Counted from the stretch's first letter, positions 17,067 to 25,013 are shown. The stretch: DNA of 33,532 nt from Acidimicrobiia bacterium (GCA_022819825.1 JAJEGM010000029.1:1-33532); one strand, 5' to 3'. A program made the numbers and translations. Notes: generated from the letters alone by a model not told the origin.

Positions 17067-17673
17067 GACAATGACCGCCGAGGCGCCTGCTCATACCGAG
17101 GAGCACCACACCAGCACAGGCTTGTCCAACGAGAAGCTGGCCATGTGGGTGTTCCTGGGCTCGGAGTGCCTGCTGTTCTGCGGGCTCATCTCCACTTACA
17201 TGTTCAACAAGGGGCGCATCGGCGACGACGACGTCGGCCCCAACGACGTATTCGACATCCCGTTCACCTCGGTCAGCTCGTTCGTGCTCTTGATGAGCTC
17301 GCTGACCATGGTGTTTGCGGTGTCGTCCATCGCCCGGGGCGACCTGCGGGGCAACCGCATCTGGCTGGCCACCACCGCCGCGCTGGGGGCCACCTTCGTG
17401 GCCGGGCAGGTGTACGAGTTCACCGCCTTCTACAGCGAAGGCCTCGGGTTCACCACCAACCTGTTCGGCTCTGCCTTCTACGCCCTAACCGGATTCCATG
17501 GCGCTCACGTCACCATCGGCATCGTCATGCTGATGTCGCTGCTCGTGATGTCGATGCGGGGCAACCTCGGCCCGGAGCGGGCCGAGACAGTGGAGATCAT
17601 CGGTTTGTACTGGCACTTCGTCGACATCGTGTGGATCGTTATCTTCACGATCGTGTACCTCTTCCCGCAATAG
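17059..17673 (+). CDS. ctaE: Cytochrome c oxidase subunit III
   Basis: The protein of about 204 residues is of the short five-TM type common in actinobacteria. It contains NEKLAMWVFLGSECLLFCGL, GFHGAHVTIGI and IGLYWHFVDIVWIVIF, the conserved C-terminal signature. I propose the TTG at 17059 as start because GGAGG (17048-17052) is 6 nt upstream of it, while the ATG at 17071 would have an 18-nt spacer. The start overlaps the ctaD stop by 8 nt. Subunit III stabilises the active site of subunit I. Confidence 0.9.
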   Translation: MAETMTAEAPAHTEEHHTSTGLSNEKLAMWVFLGSECLLFCGLISTYMFNKGRIGDDDVGPNDVFDIPFTSVSSFVLLMSSLTMVFAVSSIARGDLRGNRIWLATTAALGATFVAGQVYEFTAFYSEGLGFTTNLFGSAFYALTGFHGAHVTIGIVMLMSLLVMSMRGNLGPERAETVEIIGLYWHFVDIVWIVIFTIVYLFPQ

Positions 17674-17681
17674 GATTCGTC

Positions 17682-18032
17682 ATGGCTACCGTCACCCCAG
17701 ACTCCCCAGACACGGCTCACGCTCCCGAGGAGCACGCGTCTGCGGGCGGGCACGCCCATCCATCCAACTGGCTCTATGTCAAGGTGGCCATCTACCTCGC
17801 GCTGCTCACCGCGTTCGAGGTGTTCACCTACTTCGAGACGGTGCACGGGTGGGGCGACACCGCCATCATCATCATGCTCGTGATCATGATGCTGCTGAAG
17901 TTCTTCTTGGTGGTGGCCTTCTTCATGCACCTGAAGTTCGACTCTCCGATCTTCTGGCGCTTATTTGTCTTCGGTCTGATATTGGCTATGGCGGTGTACA
18001 TGGTCATGTTGACAGCATTTCGGTTCTGGTAG
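17682..18032 (+). CDS. Cytochrome c oxidase subunit IV (COX4_pro family)
   Basis: The 116-residue protein has three TM helices (about 28-47, 55-80 and 88-112) and the pattern VKVAIYLALLTAFEVFTYF and FFLVVAFFMHLKFD found in the small prokaryotic subunit IV of cytochrome oxidases. An N-terminal His-rich, soluble stretch (HAPEEHASAGGHAHPS) precedes the first helix. ATG 17682 follows the ctaE stop by 8 nt. Its last residues LTAFRFW are repeated at the end of the following 19-codon ORF. Confidence 0.9.
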   Translation: MATVTPDSPDTAHAPEEHASAGGHAHPSNWLYVKVAIYLALLTAFEVFTYFETVHGWGDTAIIIMLVIMMLLKFFLVVAFFMHLKFDSPIFWRLFVFGLILAMAVYMVMLTAFRFW

Positions 18033-18038
18033 ACCACG

Positions 18039-18098
18039 ATGGCCCAACTACGCGATGAGGCCCGCCGCTTTGGGCTCACCGCATTCCGCTTCTGGTAG
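18039..18098 (+). CDS. 19-codon micro-ORF repeating the subunit IV C-terminus
   Basis: ATG 18039 begins MAQLRDEARRFGLTAFRFW and ends at TAG 18098. Its last seven residues equal those of subunit IV. Over those codons every nucleotide difference is synonymous (TTG/CTC, ACA/ACC, TTT/TTC, CGG/CGC), and the six bases between stop and the next ATG are similarly placed. Either a tail duplication has been kept under selection or the short peptide is translated. It sits between the subunit IV and ctaG genes. Confidence 0.4.
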   Translation: MAQLRDEARRFGLTAFRFW

Positions 18099-18104
18099 AC
18101 GGCC

Positions 18105-19016
18105 ATGGCCTTTGCCGCCGACACCGATATCTGGCGGTACCAGCCCCATGCCGAGGTGTGGATAATTCTGCTGGCCGCCATTGCCATGGCCTGGTACGCG
18201 GCCCGGATCATCGCCCCCAAGGCCGCCCCCATCGGCGAGCCCCCCTTCGCCCGCCATCACAAACTGGCCTTCGTCGGGGCGATGGTGTTGCTGTGGGTGG
18301 CCAGCGATTGGCCGATGCACGACATCTCCGAGGAGTACCTGTACTCGGTCCACATGATCCAGCACCTGCTCATCACCCTGGTGGTGCCCCCGCTGCTGTT
18401 GGCCGCCATTCCCGAATGGCTGGCCCGGTTGGCGCTCAGCGGCGACGGCAGCGTGGGGGTCTGGGTACGGCGGCTGGCCCGCCCGGTGGCCGCCGGGCTC
18501 CTGTTCAACTTCATGGTGGCGGTGAGCCACATTCCCTGGGTGGTGAACACCTCGGTGGAAAGCGGCGCCCTTCACTACTTCGTACACCTGTTGCTGTTTG
18601 GCACCGCAGTATTGATGTGGATGCCGGTGTGTGGCCCGATCCCCGAGCTGCACATGCGCGAACCGGGCAAGATGGTCTACTTGTTCTTGATGTCGGTGGT
18701 GCCCACCGTGCCCGGAGGATTCCTGACCTTCGCCCAGGGGGCGGTTTACAGCGCTTATGACCACGATGTGCGCCTGTGGGGCATCGGCCTTCAGGCCGAC
18801 CAGCAGGCCGCCGGGCTCATCATGAAGTTGGTGGGCGGGATGTATCTGTGGACGTGGATCGGGGTGCTGTTCTTCCGCTGGGCCGGAAAGCAGCAGCGGG
18901 ACAATTCCCAGATGCGCGTGGTGACCACCGTTCCCTCCGGCCCCATCGCCGCCGACACCCGAGTTACGGTCACGTCCGGTTCCAACGGCTCCAACTCCAC
19001 TAACGGGTCTCGATGA
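18105..19016 (+). CDS. ctaG: Cytochrome c oxidase assembly protein, CtaG (caa3_CtaG) type
   Basis: The 303-residue membrane protein has about seven TM helices and the family histidine pattern. It includes DWPMHDISEEYLYSVHMIQHLLIT, FMVAVSHIPW, LHYFVHLLLFGTAVLMWMPVCGP and YDHDVRLWGIGLQADQQAAGL, the last being the typical C-terminal signature. It is needed for assembly of the CuB-bearing caa3 oxidase, probably as a copper protein (family knowledge). A polar Ser/Asn/Gly-rich tail ends it. ATG 18105 is 6 nt after the micro-ORF stop, and its TGA overlaps the serS ATG. Confidence 0.92.
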   Translation: MAFAADTDIWRYQPHAEVWIILLAAIAMAWYAARIIAPKAAPIGEPPFARHHKLAFVGAMVLLWVASDWPMHDISEEYLYSVHMIQHLLITLVVPPLLLAAIPEWLARLALSGDGSVGVWVRRLARPVAAGLLFNFMVAVSHIPWVVNTSVESGALHYFVHLLLFGTAVLMWMPVCGPIPELHMREPGKMVYLFLMSVVPTVPGGFLTFAQGAVYSAYDHDVRLWGIGLQADQQAAGLIMKLVGGMYLWTWIGVLFFRWAGKQQRDNSQMRVVTTVPSGPIAADTRVTVTSGSNGSNSTNGSR

Positions 19017-20287
19017 TCGATCTGCGCCTGGTGCGCAACGAGTACGACGCAGTGCGGGCCGGGCTGGTCCGCCGGGGAATCGACCTGTCCGAGCTGGAGC
19101 AGGTGGCGGCCTTGGATGAGCGCCACCGCTATCTCACCACCGAGCGCGATGCGATGCGCCACGAGGTGAAGGAGTTGTCCCAGAAAGTGGGACAGCTCAA
19201 GCGCGATGGCCGCGATGCCGAGGCCGACGAGGCTGCGGCCCGGAGCCGCACGCGGGGCGAGCAGGGCAAGGCCCTGGCCGAAGAGGCCGACTCGGTGGCC
19301 GCCGAGATCCACGACTTGCTGCTGCACATCCCCAACCTGCCCGCCGCCGATGTGCCCGACGGCGAAGATGAGGGCGACAACCCGGTGCTGCGGGTGGAGA
19401 ACTTCGACCCCGATGCCTACGGCGAGCACCAGCGGGTGCCCCATTGGGAGTTCGCGGTGGAGGCCGGCTGGCTCGACATGGAGCGCGCTGCCAAGCTGTC
19501 GGGGTCCATGTTCGCCATGCTCCGGGGGCCGGGGGCTTCGCTGGCCCGGGCCATGGTTCAATTCGGGCTGAATCGCAACGCCGACCGCTACGAGGAGATT
19601 CGCCCGCCCACCCTGGTCCACAGCCAGGTGATGGTGAGCACCGGCCAGCTCCCCAAGTTTGCCGACGACGCCTACTGGCTGGAGCGCGACGACCTGTGGG
19701 CCATTCCCACCGCCGAGGTGCCGCTCACCTCTCTGGCCTCGGGCGAGATTCTCGACGAGGCCGACCTGCCCATGAGGATGATGGCCTACACCCCCTGCTA
19801 CCGCCGGGAGGCTGGTGCCGCGGGCCGCGACACCCGGGGCCTGCTGCGAGTCCACGAGTTCGACAAGGTGGAGATACTGGCCTACGCCACCCCCGATCAG
19901 GCCCCAGCGGTCCACGCTGAGATCCTGGAGCGGGCCGAGGCCGCGGTGGCCGAGTTGGGCTTGGCCTATCGCATCGTGGACATCTGCACCGGCGATCTGG
20001 GCCAATCCCACCACCGGTCGTGGGATGTGGAGGTGTACGCCCCCGGCGCCGACCAGTGGCTAGAGGTGTCGTCGGTGTCTTGGTACTCCGACTACCAGGC
20101 CCGCCGGGCCAACCTGCGCTACCGGCCCACCGGCGAGAAGGGCATCCGCATCCTCCACACCCTCAACGGCTCCGCCCTCGCCGTCCCCCGAGTATGGGCC
20201 GCACTCGTGGAGACCCATCGCCAGCCCGACGGCTCCGTAGCCATCCCCGAACCCCTGCGCCCCTACCTGGGCCGCGACGTTCTCTGA
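19013..20287 (+). CDS. serS: Serine-tRNA ligase
   Basis: The 424-residue class II synthetase charges tRNA-Ser in the cytosol. The N-terminal coiled-coil arm (about 25-105) contacts the long variable arm of tRNA-Ser. The catalytic domain holds motif 2 (MMAYTPCYRREAG), a DKVEILAY stretch and the motif 3 region GSALAVPRVWAALVETHR. A TAEVPLTSLASGEIL segment binds serine and ATP. ATG 19013 overlaps the ctaG stop (ATGA), so serS is coupled to the oxidase operon. It converges on fluC with only 6 bp between stops. Confidence 0.97.
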   Translation: MIDLRLVRNEYDAVRAGLVRRGIDLSELEQVAALDERHRYLTTERDAMRHEVKELSQKVGQLKRDGRDAEADEAAARSRTRGEQGKALAEEADSVAAEIHDLLLHIPNLPAADVPDGEDEGDNPVLRVENFDPDAYGEHQRVPHWEFAVEAGWLDMERAAKLSGSMFAMLRGPGASLARAMVQFGLNRNADRYEEIRPPTLVHSQVMVSTGQLPKFADDAYWLERDDLWAIPTAEVPLTSLASGEILDEADLPMRMMAYTPCYRREAGAAGRDTRGLLRVHEFDKVEILAYATPDQAPAVHAEILERAEAAVAELGLAYRIVDICTGDLGQSHHRSWDVEVYAPGADQWLEVSSVSWYSDYQARRANLRYRPTGEKGIRILHTLNGSALAVPRVWAALVETHRQPDGSVAIPEPLRPYLGRDVL

Positions 20288-20293
20288 TTCTGC

Positions 20294-20617
20294 TCAGCTG
20301 GAGATCGCCAATCCGCCGGTGGCGGCGGCCAGACCCAAGGCGAGACTGACAGCGGCGTAGGCGATGGCGCGGGTGCGCCCGAGGGCGGTCAGTTCTACGG
20401 CAAGGGTCGACAGTGTGGTAAGCGATCCCAGGCCGCCGACGCCTACCGCAGTCATCACCGGATTGCCGCTTCCAGCTAGAAGGCCGAGGGCGAAGCTGCC
20501 CAGTACGTTCACCACAAGGGTGCCCCAGGGCCAGGTGGGGGAGTTGAATCGCCGCGCGGTGGCGGCCCGAAGCAGGGTTCCACCCACTGCCAGCACCGCG
20601 AACCCGAGCGCGGTCAT
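20294..20617 (-). CDS. Fluoride channel subunit (FluC/CrcB)
   Basis: The 107-residue protein has four TM helices and FluC motifs: GGTLLRA at the start, FNSPTWPWGTLVVNVLGSF and GGLGSLTTLSTL. FluC channels export fluoride as dual-topology dimers, or as heterodimers when two homologues are adjacent. Its ATG overlaps the stop of the second homologue (ATGA at 20614-20617), so this is a heterodimer pair. The usual GFCGxxTTFS is GGLGSLTTLS here, so an aromatic gating residue is missing from this subunit. Confidence 0.9.
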   Translation of the reverse strand: MTALGFAVLAVGGTLLRAATARRFNSPTWPWGTLVVNVLGSFALGLLAGSGNPVMTAVGVGGLGSLTTLSTLAVELTALGRTRAIAYAAVSLALGLAAATGGLAISS

Positions 20618-21018
20618 CGGGCTTGCCTTATCTGGGTCTTGCGAAGCGCCGCGCCGATCACAGCCAGTGCCACCCCGCCCAACACGGAGACGGCCAGATA
20701 GCCGGCGGCGAAACCCCAGTCGTCGTCGCGGGCCATCTGGGCTACGTCCACAGTGAGCGCCGAGAACGTGGTGAGGCTGCCGCAGAAGCCGGTTCCGAGA
20801 CCGAGGGTGATCGGTAGTTCGGCCCGGGCCGACCAGGCGGCCGACGCCAGATAACCGAGCACCAGACAGCCAATCAGGTTTACGGCCAGGACCCCCCAGG
20901 GCCAGATGTCGGTGGCGGGCAGCACTTCGACCAGCGCCCAGCGCGCGCCCGCTCCGGCCAGCCCGCCTATTCCGACAGCAATTGCGGCCCGGGGTGCAAG
21001 CGGCAAGCTATGCGCCAC
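20614..21018 (-). CDS. Fluoride channel subunit (FluC/CrcB), first of the pair
   Basis: The 134-residue protein has four TM helices with GGLAGAGARWAL, WPWGVLAVNLIGCLVLGYL and GFCGSLTTFSALTVD. It keeps the TTFS motif that its partner has altered, as expected when two non-identical subunits split the pore functions. It overlaps the CcdA-like gene by 11 bp and the downstream FluC by 4 bp. No fluoride riboswitch was recognised nearby. Confidence 0.92.
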   Translation of the reverse strand: MAHSLPLAPRAAIAVGIGGLAGAGARWALVEVLPATDIWPWGVLAVNLIGCLVLGYLASAAWSARAELPITLGLGTGFCGSLTTFSALTVDVAQMARDDDWGFAAGYLAVSVLGGVALAVIGAALRKTQIRQAR

Positions 21019-22135
21019 CGCTTTCGGCCAGGGGCGGGCCGGAATCGCCGCGGGGCCGGAAGCGGAACCACAGCACGATGCCCACGATTACTGCGAGCAG
21101 TACCTCCCAAAGCACAGGCCACCGACCCGGGTCGGTGAACCAGTTGCCCACCCGCTCGGGGATGGCTGCGATGGTTCGCGCGATCGGCAGCACCAACAGG
21201 TCGCCCTGGTATTGGATTGCCTCCGACAAGGCATAGCCCACCGCAACAACGGCAGAGGCCGCGGCCAGCCAGGGTCGGGGGATGCGGTGGCGGAACGCCC
21301 ACAGCAGCACTGCCAGCACCAGGATCGCAGTGGCCAGGCCGAAGCGGTTGCCGCCCACGTCGATGATCCAGTTCTCCAGCCGGATGGACACCCGATTCGA
21401 GGCCTCCACGAACGGGTTGTTGGCATTGAAGTCGTCGCGCAGCAGCACTTGGACTTCCCACCAGCCGTAGAACCCCAGCACCACGCCGGCCACCACCAAG
21501 AACCCACCCGAGATTTTGTTGATGTGGGGCAGCAGGCGGCGCATGTGGGCGGTGACCCCGGAGTGTCCCATGGCCACCGCCAGAGTCAAGAAGGTGATGA
21601 CCAAGCCCATCCCCAGCGCGTAGGCCAAGAACCGCACGGTGCCCTCCCACACCCCGTCGGTGCTGAACGAACCGCTGACCGAGCCGAAGAACACCGGGCT
21701 GGCGCAGCCCAGCGACACCACCGCATAGGAAACCCCGAACAAAAACATGGAGATCAGGCCCTGGCTGTCGCCTCCTTTGGACAGTCGGGGCACAGAGATT
21801 TTGGGTTCGAAACCGGCCAGCATGGCGATGCCCAGCACCACCATGAGCCCGCTGATCACCAGCGTTATCCATGGACCTCGGTCGGCGATGGTGGAGGTGG
21901 AGATGAGCGACGAGGTGAGTGCGCCGATGATTCCGAAGAAGGCCACGAAACCGGCCGTGAGGGTGAGCCCGACCAGCAACCCCCGAAGCACGTTTCGACC
22001 GGTGTCGGTTGACTGGTCTTGGCTGCCGATGCCCAGGAAGTAGGCCAGGTAGGCCGGCAGCATGGCGAACCCGCACGGGTTGACGGCGGCGACCAGACCG
22101 GCGCCGAAGGGAACCGCCAGGTCGAGGTCGAACAC
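21008..22135 (-). CDS. CcdA/DsbD-like thiol-redox membrane protein with extra C-terminal domain
   Basis: The 375-residue protein carries reducing equivalents across the membrane for cytochrome c maturation and thioredoxin-like lipoproteins. The two conserved cysteines are in NPCGFAMLPAYLAYF (C21) and SLGCASPVFF (C144), on the first and fourth helices of the six-TM core. After about residue 245 there are further TM stretches and a soluble loop (IRLENWIIDVGGNRFG), beyond the roughly 240 residues of plain CcdA. The start is GTG 22135, 11 nt after the TlpA-like stop. Its partner is the TlpA lipoprotein just upstream. Confidence 0.88.
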   Translation of the reverse strand: MFDLDLAVPFGAGLVAAVNPCGFAMLPAYLAYFLGIGSQDQSTDTGRNVLRGLLVGLTLTAGFVAFFGIIGALTSSLISTSTIADRGPWITLVISGLMVVLGIAMLAGFEPKISVPRLSKGGDSQGLISMFLFGVSYAVVSLGCASPVFFGSVSGSFSTDGVWEGTVRFLAYALGMGLVITFLTLAVAMGHSGVTAHMRRLLPHINKISGGFLVVAGVVLGFYGWWEVQVLLRDDFNANNPFVEASNRVSIRLENWIIDVGGNRFGLATAILVLAVLLWAFRHRIPRPWLAAASAVVAVGYALSEAIQYQGDLLVLPIARTIAAIPERVGNWFTDPGRWPVLWEVLLAVIVGIVLWFRFRPRGDSGPPLAESGGA

Positions 22136-22145
22136 AACCTGAAGG

Positions 22146-22634
22146 TTACGGGGTCAGATGGGCGTTTATGTGCTCGGTGATCTGATCGGCGGTCAGGCCC
22201 CCGGTGTGCTGATAGACGACCTCGCCGTCGGGGGCGATGAACAAAGTGGTGGGCATGCCCAGAATCCCATAGGCGTTTCCGATGGCCGAGTCTGGGTCGA
22301 CCCCGGTGGCATAGCTGACCCCGGTGTCGGCCACGATCTCCCGGGCTCTGGTGGGGGTGTCGTTGTAGGCCAGACCGACAACGGCGATGTCTGGGCGCTG
22401 TTGGTTAATTGACTCCAGGGCGGGCATCTCCGTGATGCACGGCGTACACCACGAGGCGAAGAAATTGAGCACCACAGGACGGTCGAGGAAATCGCCAACG
22501 GCAGCGGTGCCCCCGTTGAGCAACTCGAACTCGATTTCCGTTGCTTGGACATCGTCGCCGGCCCCTGAACCACAGGAGCCGGCGACGACGGCGATCAGAA
22601 CCGCTAGTGCTGCCCGGCGGCACCGCCCGGCCAT
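22146..22634 (-). CDS. TlpA/ResA-like thiol-disulfide lipoprotein
   Basis: The 162-residue protein has a signal peptide with lipobox VVAGSC (acylated C21) and a thioredoxin fold with catalytic WCTPC (C63, C66) and a cis-Pro in GMPTTLFI. Such proteins reduce apocytochrome c or other extracytoplasmic disulfides, receiving electrons from CcdA, the next gene. This agrees with the need to mature the fused cytochrome c of CtaC. The start is ATG 22634, and a small tandem repeat spans its start and the whiB7 stop. Confidence 0.9.
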   Translation of the reverse strand: MAGRCRRAALAVLIAVVAGSCGSGAGDDVQATEIEFELLNGGTAAVGDFLDRPVVLNFFASWCTPCITEMPALESINQQRPDIAVVGLAYNDTPTRAREIVADTGVSYATGVDPDSAIGNAYGILGMPTTLFIAPDGEVVYQHTGGLTADQITEHINAHLTP

Positions 22635-22693
22635 CAGGCCATACCGGCTGTCAAGCCGAACCAGCCATCAAGCCGGGCGTCGGCCATCAGGCC
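22629..22693. repeat. Degenerate tandem repeats at the whiB7/tlpA junction
   Basis: GGCCATCAGGCC occurs at 22629-22640 and again at 22682-22693, with two degenerate copies (GGCTGTCAAGCC, GCCATCAAGCC) between at about 17-18-bp spacing. The first contains the tlpA start and the last the whiB7 stop. Confidence 0.5.
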
Positions 22694-23025
22694 GAGCGGA
22701 GCCGCTCACGCAGGTGTACGGGCACCGGCACCTGGACAAACTCGTCCTCGGGACGGGGCACCTTGGCCGGGCGACCCCGACGACGCTTGCTGGTCAGCAC
22801 CTTGCCGTTGCGGAACAACTGGCCGCCCCACACTCCCCACGGCTCGCGGCGGGCAATAGCGCCTTCCAGGCACTCAGCCATGACCGGGCACTCGGCGCAG
22901 ATGGCCTTGGCTCGGGAGATGTTCTGGAGCTCGTCGGAGAAGAAGATCTCCCCAAGCGAGGCGTCGATGGTGCGGCACGCAGCGTCCAAGCGCCAGGGTG
23001 CGTTCTCAAAGAGGAGCGCTTCCAT
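22687..23025 (-). CDS. whiB7: WhiB7-type transcriptional regulator
   Basis: The 112-residue protein has the four Fe-S cysteines C17, C43, C46 and C52, the turn GVWGG (64-68) in the WhiB7-specific context EPWGVWGG, and a C-terminal AT-hook (RRGRPAK, 82-88). Mycobacterial WhiB7 uses the hook to bind AT-rich DNA next to the -35 and works with the primary sigma factor, switching on intrinsic antibiotic resistance. A 24-residue tail extends beyond the usual length. ATG 23025 follows AAAGGAG with a 7-nt spacer. Upstream lie a 54-codon ORF and an attenuator hairpin (23098-23316), which is the known way of controlling whiB7. Confidence 0.93.
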   Translation of the reverse strand: MEALLFENAPWRLDAACRTIDASLGEIFFSDELQNISRAKAICAECPVMAECLEGAIARREPWGVWGGQLFRNGKVLTSKRRRGRPAKVPRPEDEFVQVPVPVHLRERLRSA

Positions 23026-23097
23026 GTTGTTCTCCTTTCGGGGGTCTTCGGCTAGGTGCTTTCAGATGGTTGGTTGGGTGGTGGTTACAAACTGAAA

Positions 23098-23123
23098 AGG
23101 CCGCCGGATTTTTCCGGCGGCCT
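23098..23123 (-). terminator. Attenuator hairpin in the whiB7 leader
   Basis: On the minus strand a perfect 11-bp stem (AGGCCGCCGGA paired with TCCGGCGGCCT, loop of five A or fewer) is followed by TTTTC. This is an intrinsic terminator, ending 72 nt before the whiB7 start. It could also end the MBL gene transcript, but that gene ends 266 nt away and a leader ORF lies between. Confidence 0.85.
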
Positions 23124-23174
23124 CGGTGAGTATTTGATCCTTGTAGGTGTTCTACGTGGATCCTCCCCGAGGCC
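23119..23174 (-). promoter_or_regulatory. Antiterminator pairing for the whiB7 attenuator
   Basis: GGCCTCGG (minus strand 23174-23167, inside the last codons of the leader ORF) is exactly complementary to CCGAGGCC (23126-23119), which overlaps the 5' arm of the terminator. The two structures exclude each other. A ribosome finishing the ORF would cover the first arm and let the terminator form, while a stalled ribosome would free it and allow readthrough. Confidence 0.7.
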
Positions 23175-23316
23175 TGGTGTTGGCAGTCTTCTGACCAAAC
23201 ACGCATGGTGTGTGATGGGTCGTCCAATAGCCGTGGCCAATTCGGGCCATGTCAGCCATCGCTACGCGCGCAGCTCGGCCTGATTGGCCGATGGCGAGAT
23301 AGCTCCTGGCGAACAT
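23152..23316 (-). CDS. 54-codon upstream ORF in the whiB7 leader
   Basis: ATG 23316 to TAG 23152 encodes 54 residues (MFARSYLAIG at the start, ANTRPRGGST at the end), with further in-frame ATGs at 23259 and 23250. The N-terminal ATG lies 7 nt after a -10-like TTGAGT, so it may be leaderless. The antiterminator arm lies four to seven codons before its stop, as expected for a sensing leader peptide. No similarity to a functional protein is evident, and its translation rather than its product is likely to matter. Confidence 0.65.
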   Translation of the reverse strand: MFARSYLAIGQSGRAARVAMADMARIGHGYWTTHHTPCVFGQKTANTRPRGGST

Positions 23317-23323
23317 GACCACT

Positions 23324-23359
23324 ACTCAACAGTGTATTGAGCGCGATGTCAATTTATTT
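23324..23359 (-). promoter_or_regulatory. Putative WhiB7-responsive whiB7 promoter
   Basis: On the minus strand AAATAAA (23359-23353) abuts TTGACA (23352-23347). A 17-nt spacer leads to a weak TTGAGT (23329-23324). An AT-rich tract just upstream of the -35 with a weak -10 is the known WhiB7 autoregulatory signature. Confidence 0.65.
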
Positions 23360-23388
23360 CCCGATCAATTTGCTCTCAGAACCGACTA

Positions 23389-24465
23389 CTACAGCCCGGG
23401 CTTGATTTCGAACGTCGTCAGCCCGTCGGGGGTGACGTCTTGGCAGGCTTCGCCGATCACCTTGAGATGCACCAGGTGGGCGAAGGTCTCACTGGCGGCC
23501 ATGTCGCCCCAGGCCCGCTCGCTGAACAGCACCCGCATGAACTCCTCCACGGTGGCGCATCCCAGCTGGCTGCTGGCATGGCGAAGCACATTCAACCGCT
23601 CGTGATGGTGGTCGCAGATGTGATCTGCCCTGGCCCCTATATCGGAAAACGGGTGTCCGTGAGCGGGCAGGGCCACGGTGGCCTCATCCAGCGTCTTCAT
23701 ACGGTCCAGCGAGTCGAAGAACTCGGCCAGAGAGTCATCGGTGTCGCTGCGCCCAGCGATGTGCGGCGTGATGGTGGGCAGCACGTGGTCGCCGGAGAAC
23801 ACCGCGCCGTGCTCAGGATCGTAGAGGCAGAGATGATCACCGGTGTGGCCCGGGGTGTGCAGCGCCACCCAGTCCCGACGAGCGAAGCGCACCACTTGAC
23901 TGTCTACAACCTTTACCGACGGCTTGGGGGTCTGGAACCAGCGAGCGTGGAGGTTGTCCTTGGCTCGGAACCGCTGGATGTACTCCCGGCTGGGCGGAGT
24001 CCTCTCGGTTCCCCACGGGGTGAACGAGCGGAAGCTCTCCTCGATTCGCTCAAAGATCTCCTCGTCGGTGGCATTGTCCTCGGCATCGTGGGTTTCTGTG
24101 GTCTCGCGGCGATCCCAGATCGGGCGAAAGCTCTCGTGGGTCAAGATGTCGGCTCCGGCCTCTTCTCGAAGCCGCTCGGCACCGCCGAAATGGTCGAAGT
24201 GGGAGTGGGTGATGATGGCGGTGTGGACATCGCCGATCTTGTAGCCGGCCCGGCCCAGCCGGTCGACCAGGGCGTTCCAAGAATCAGGACCGGGCAGTCC
24301 GGGGTCCACCACCGCCACCCCTCGCTCGTCTTCCATCACGTAGCAGTTCACATGGCCTAGCCCCGGCAGGTTGATGGGCAACATGGTGCGGAGCACACCG
24401 GGGACAACCTCGGTGACCTCGGTGGTTGCTTCCTCCTGTTCCTGCTTGCGAGGCCGCTCGGTCAC
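23389..24465 (-). CDS. MBL-fold metallo-hydrolase
   Basis: The 358-residue protein has the zinc-binding THSHFDHFGG motif (about residues 86-95), GHTGDHL, SGDHVLP and PAHGHPF, in the order of the glyoxalase-II/LACTB2 type. A C-terminal helical domain (about 280-358) is the winged-helix-like tail common to LACTB2-related hydrolases. An insertion (about 110-160) lies between the first and second histidine groups. The substrate is not evident. GTG 24465 overlaps the orn stop (GTGA), so the two are co-translated. Confidence 0.88.
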   Translation of the reverse strand: MTERPRKQEQEEATTEVTEVVPGVLRTMLPINLPGLGHVNCYVMEDERGVAVVDPGLPGPDSWNALVDRLGRAGYKIGDVHTAIITHSHFDHFGGAERLREEAGADILTHESFRPIWDRRETTETHDAEDNATDEEIFERIEESFRSFTPWGTERTPPSREYIQRFRAKDNLHARWFQTPKPSVKVVDSQVVRFARRDWVALHTPGHTGDHLCLYDPEHGAVFSGDHVLPTITPHIAGRSDTDDSLAEFFDSLDRMKTLDEATVALPAHGHPFSDIGARADHICDHHHERLNVLRHASSQLGCATVEEFMRVLFSERAWGDMAASETFAHLVHLKVIGEACQDVTPDGLTTFEIKPGL

Positions 24466-25013
24466 CCACCAGCCTCCGTGGGAATTGCAAAAAACTGTTC
24501 GCGGTAGTGGCGGAGCTCATCGAGGCTCTCGCGGATGTCGTCGAGGGCCCGATGGCCCTTGGCCTTCTTGGGTGCCTGCTGAAAGGCCTTGGAGTTCCAC
24601 CGTCGAGCCAGTTCCTTGATGGTGGAGACGTCGATGGAGCGGTAGTGCAAGAAGTGCTCCACCTCGGGAAGCTGGGCAGCCAAGAAGCGGCGATCGACTC
24701 CGATGGAGTTGCCGCACAGCGGCACGGTGCGGGGTTTGTCGATGTGCTCTTTGAGGAAGGCCAGGGTAATCTCGCCCGCAGCTTCCAAGCTGAGCGTGGA
24801 TGCCTTGATCAGATCCAGCAGCCCGCTCTTGGTGTGCATCTCCACTACCACGTCTTGCATCGAGGCCAATGCCTCAGAGGGGGCCGAAACCACCAGGTCA
24901 GGGCCCTCCGCCACCAGCTCTAGGTTGTCATCGGTGATGAGTGTGGCGATCTCCACGATCACGTCGACGGCCGGGTCGAGGCCCGTCATCTCCAAGTCCA
25001 TCCAAGCCAGCAT
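24462..25013 (-). CDS. orn: Oligoribonuclease
   Basis: The 183-residue DEDDh 3'-5' exonuclease hydrolyses 2-5-nt RNA (including pGpG) to mononucleotides. D6 and E8 are in AWMDLEMTGLDP; the second Asp is in GNSIGVDRRFL and the His-Asp pair is in HRALDDI. Length and motifs are standard. It is cotranscribed with the MBL protein, and its start faces dut across about 100 bp. Confidence 0.95.
   Translation of the reverse strand: MLAWMDLEMTGLDPAVDVIVEIATLITDDNLELVAEGPDLVVSAPSEALASMQDVVVEMHTKSGLLDLIKASTLSLEAAGEITLAFLKEHIDKPRTVPLCGNSIGVDRRFLAAQLPEVEHFLHYRSIDVSTIKELARRWNSKAFQQAPKKAKGHRALDDIRESLDELRHYREQFFAIPTEAGG

Noticed and set aside
20294..21018. Fluoride riboswitch near the FluC pair
   Set aside because: I saw no fluoride aptamer-like structure upstream of the operon; the genes are embedded in overlapping reading frames.
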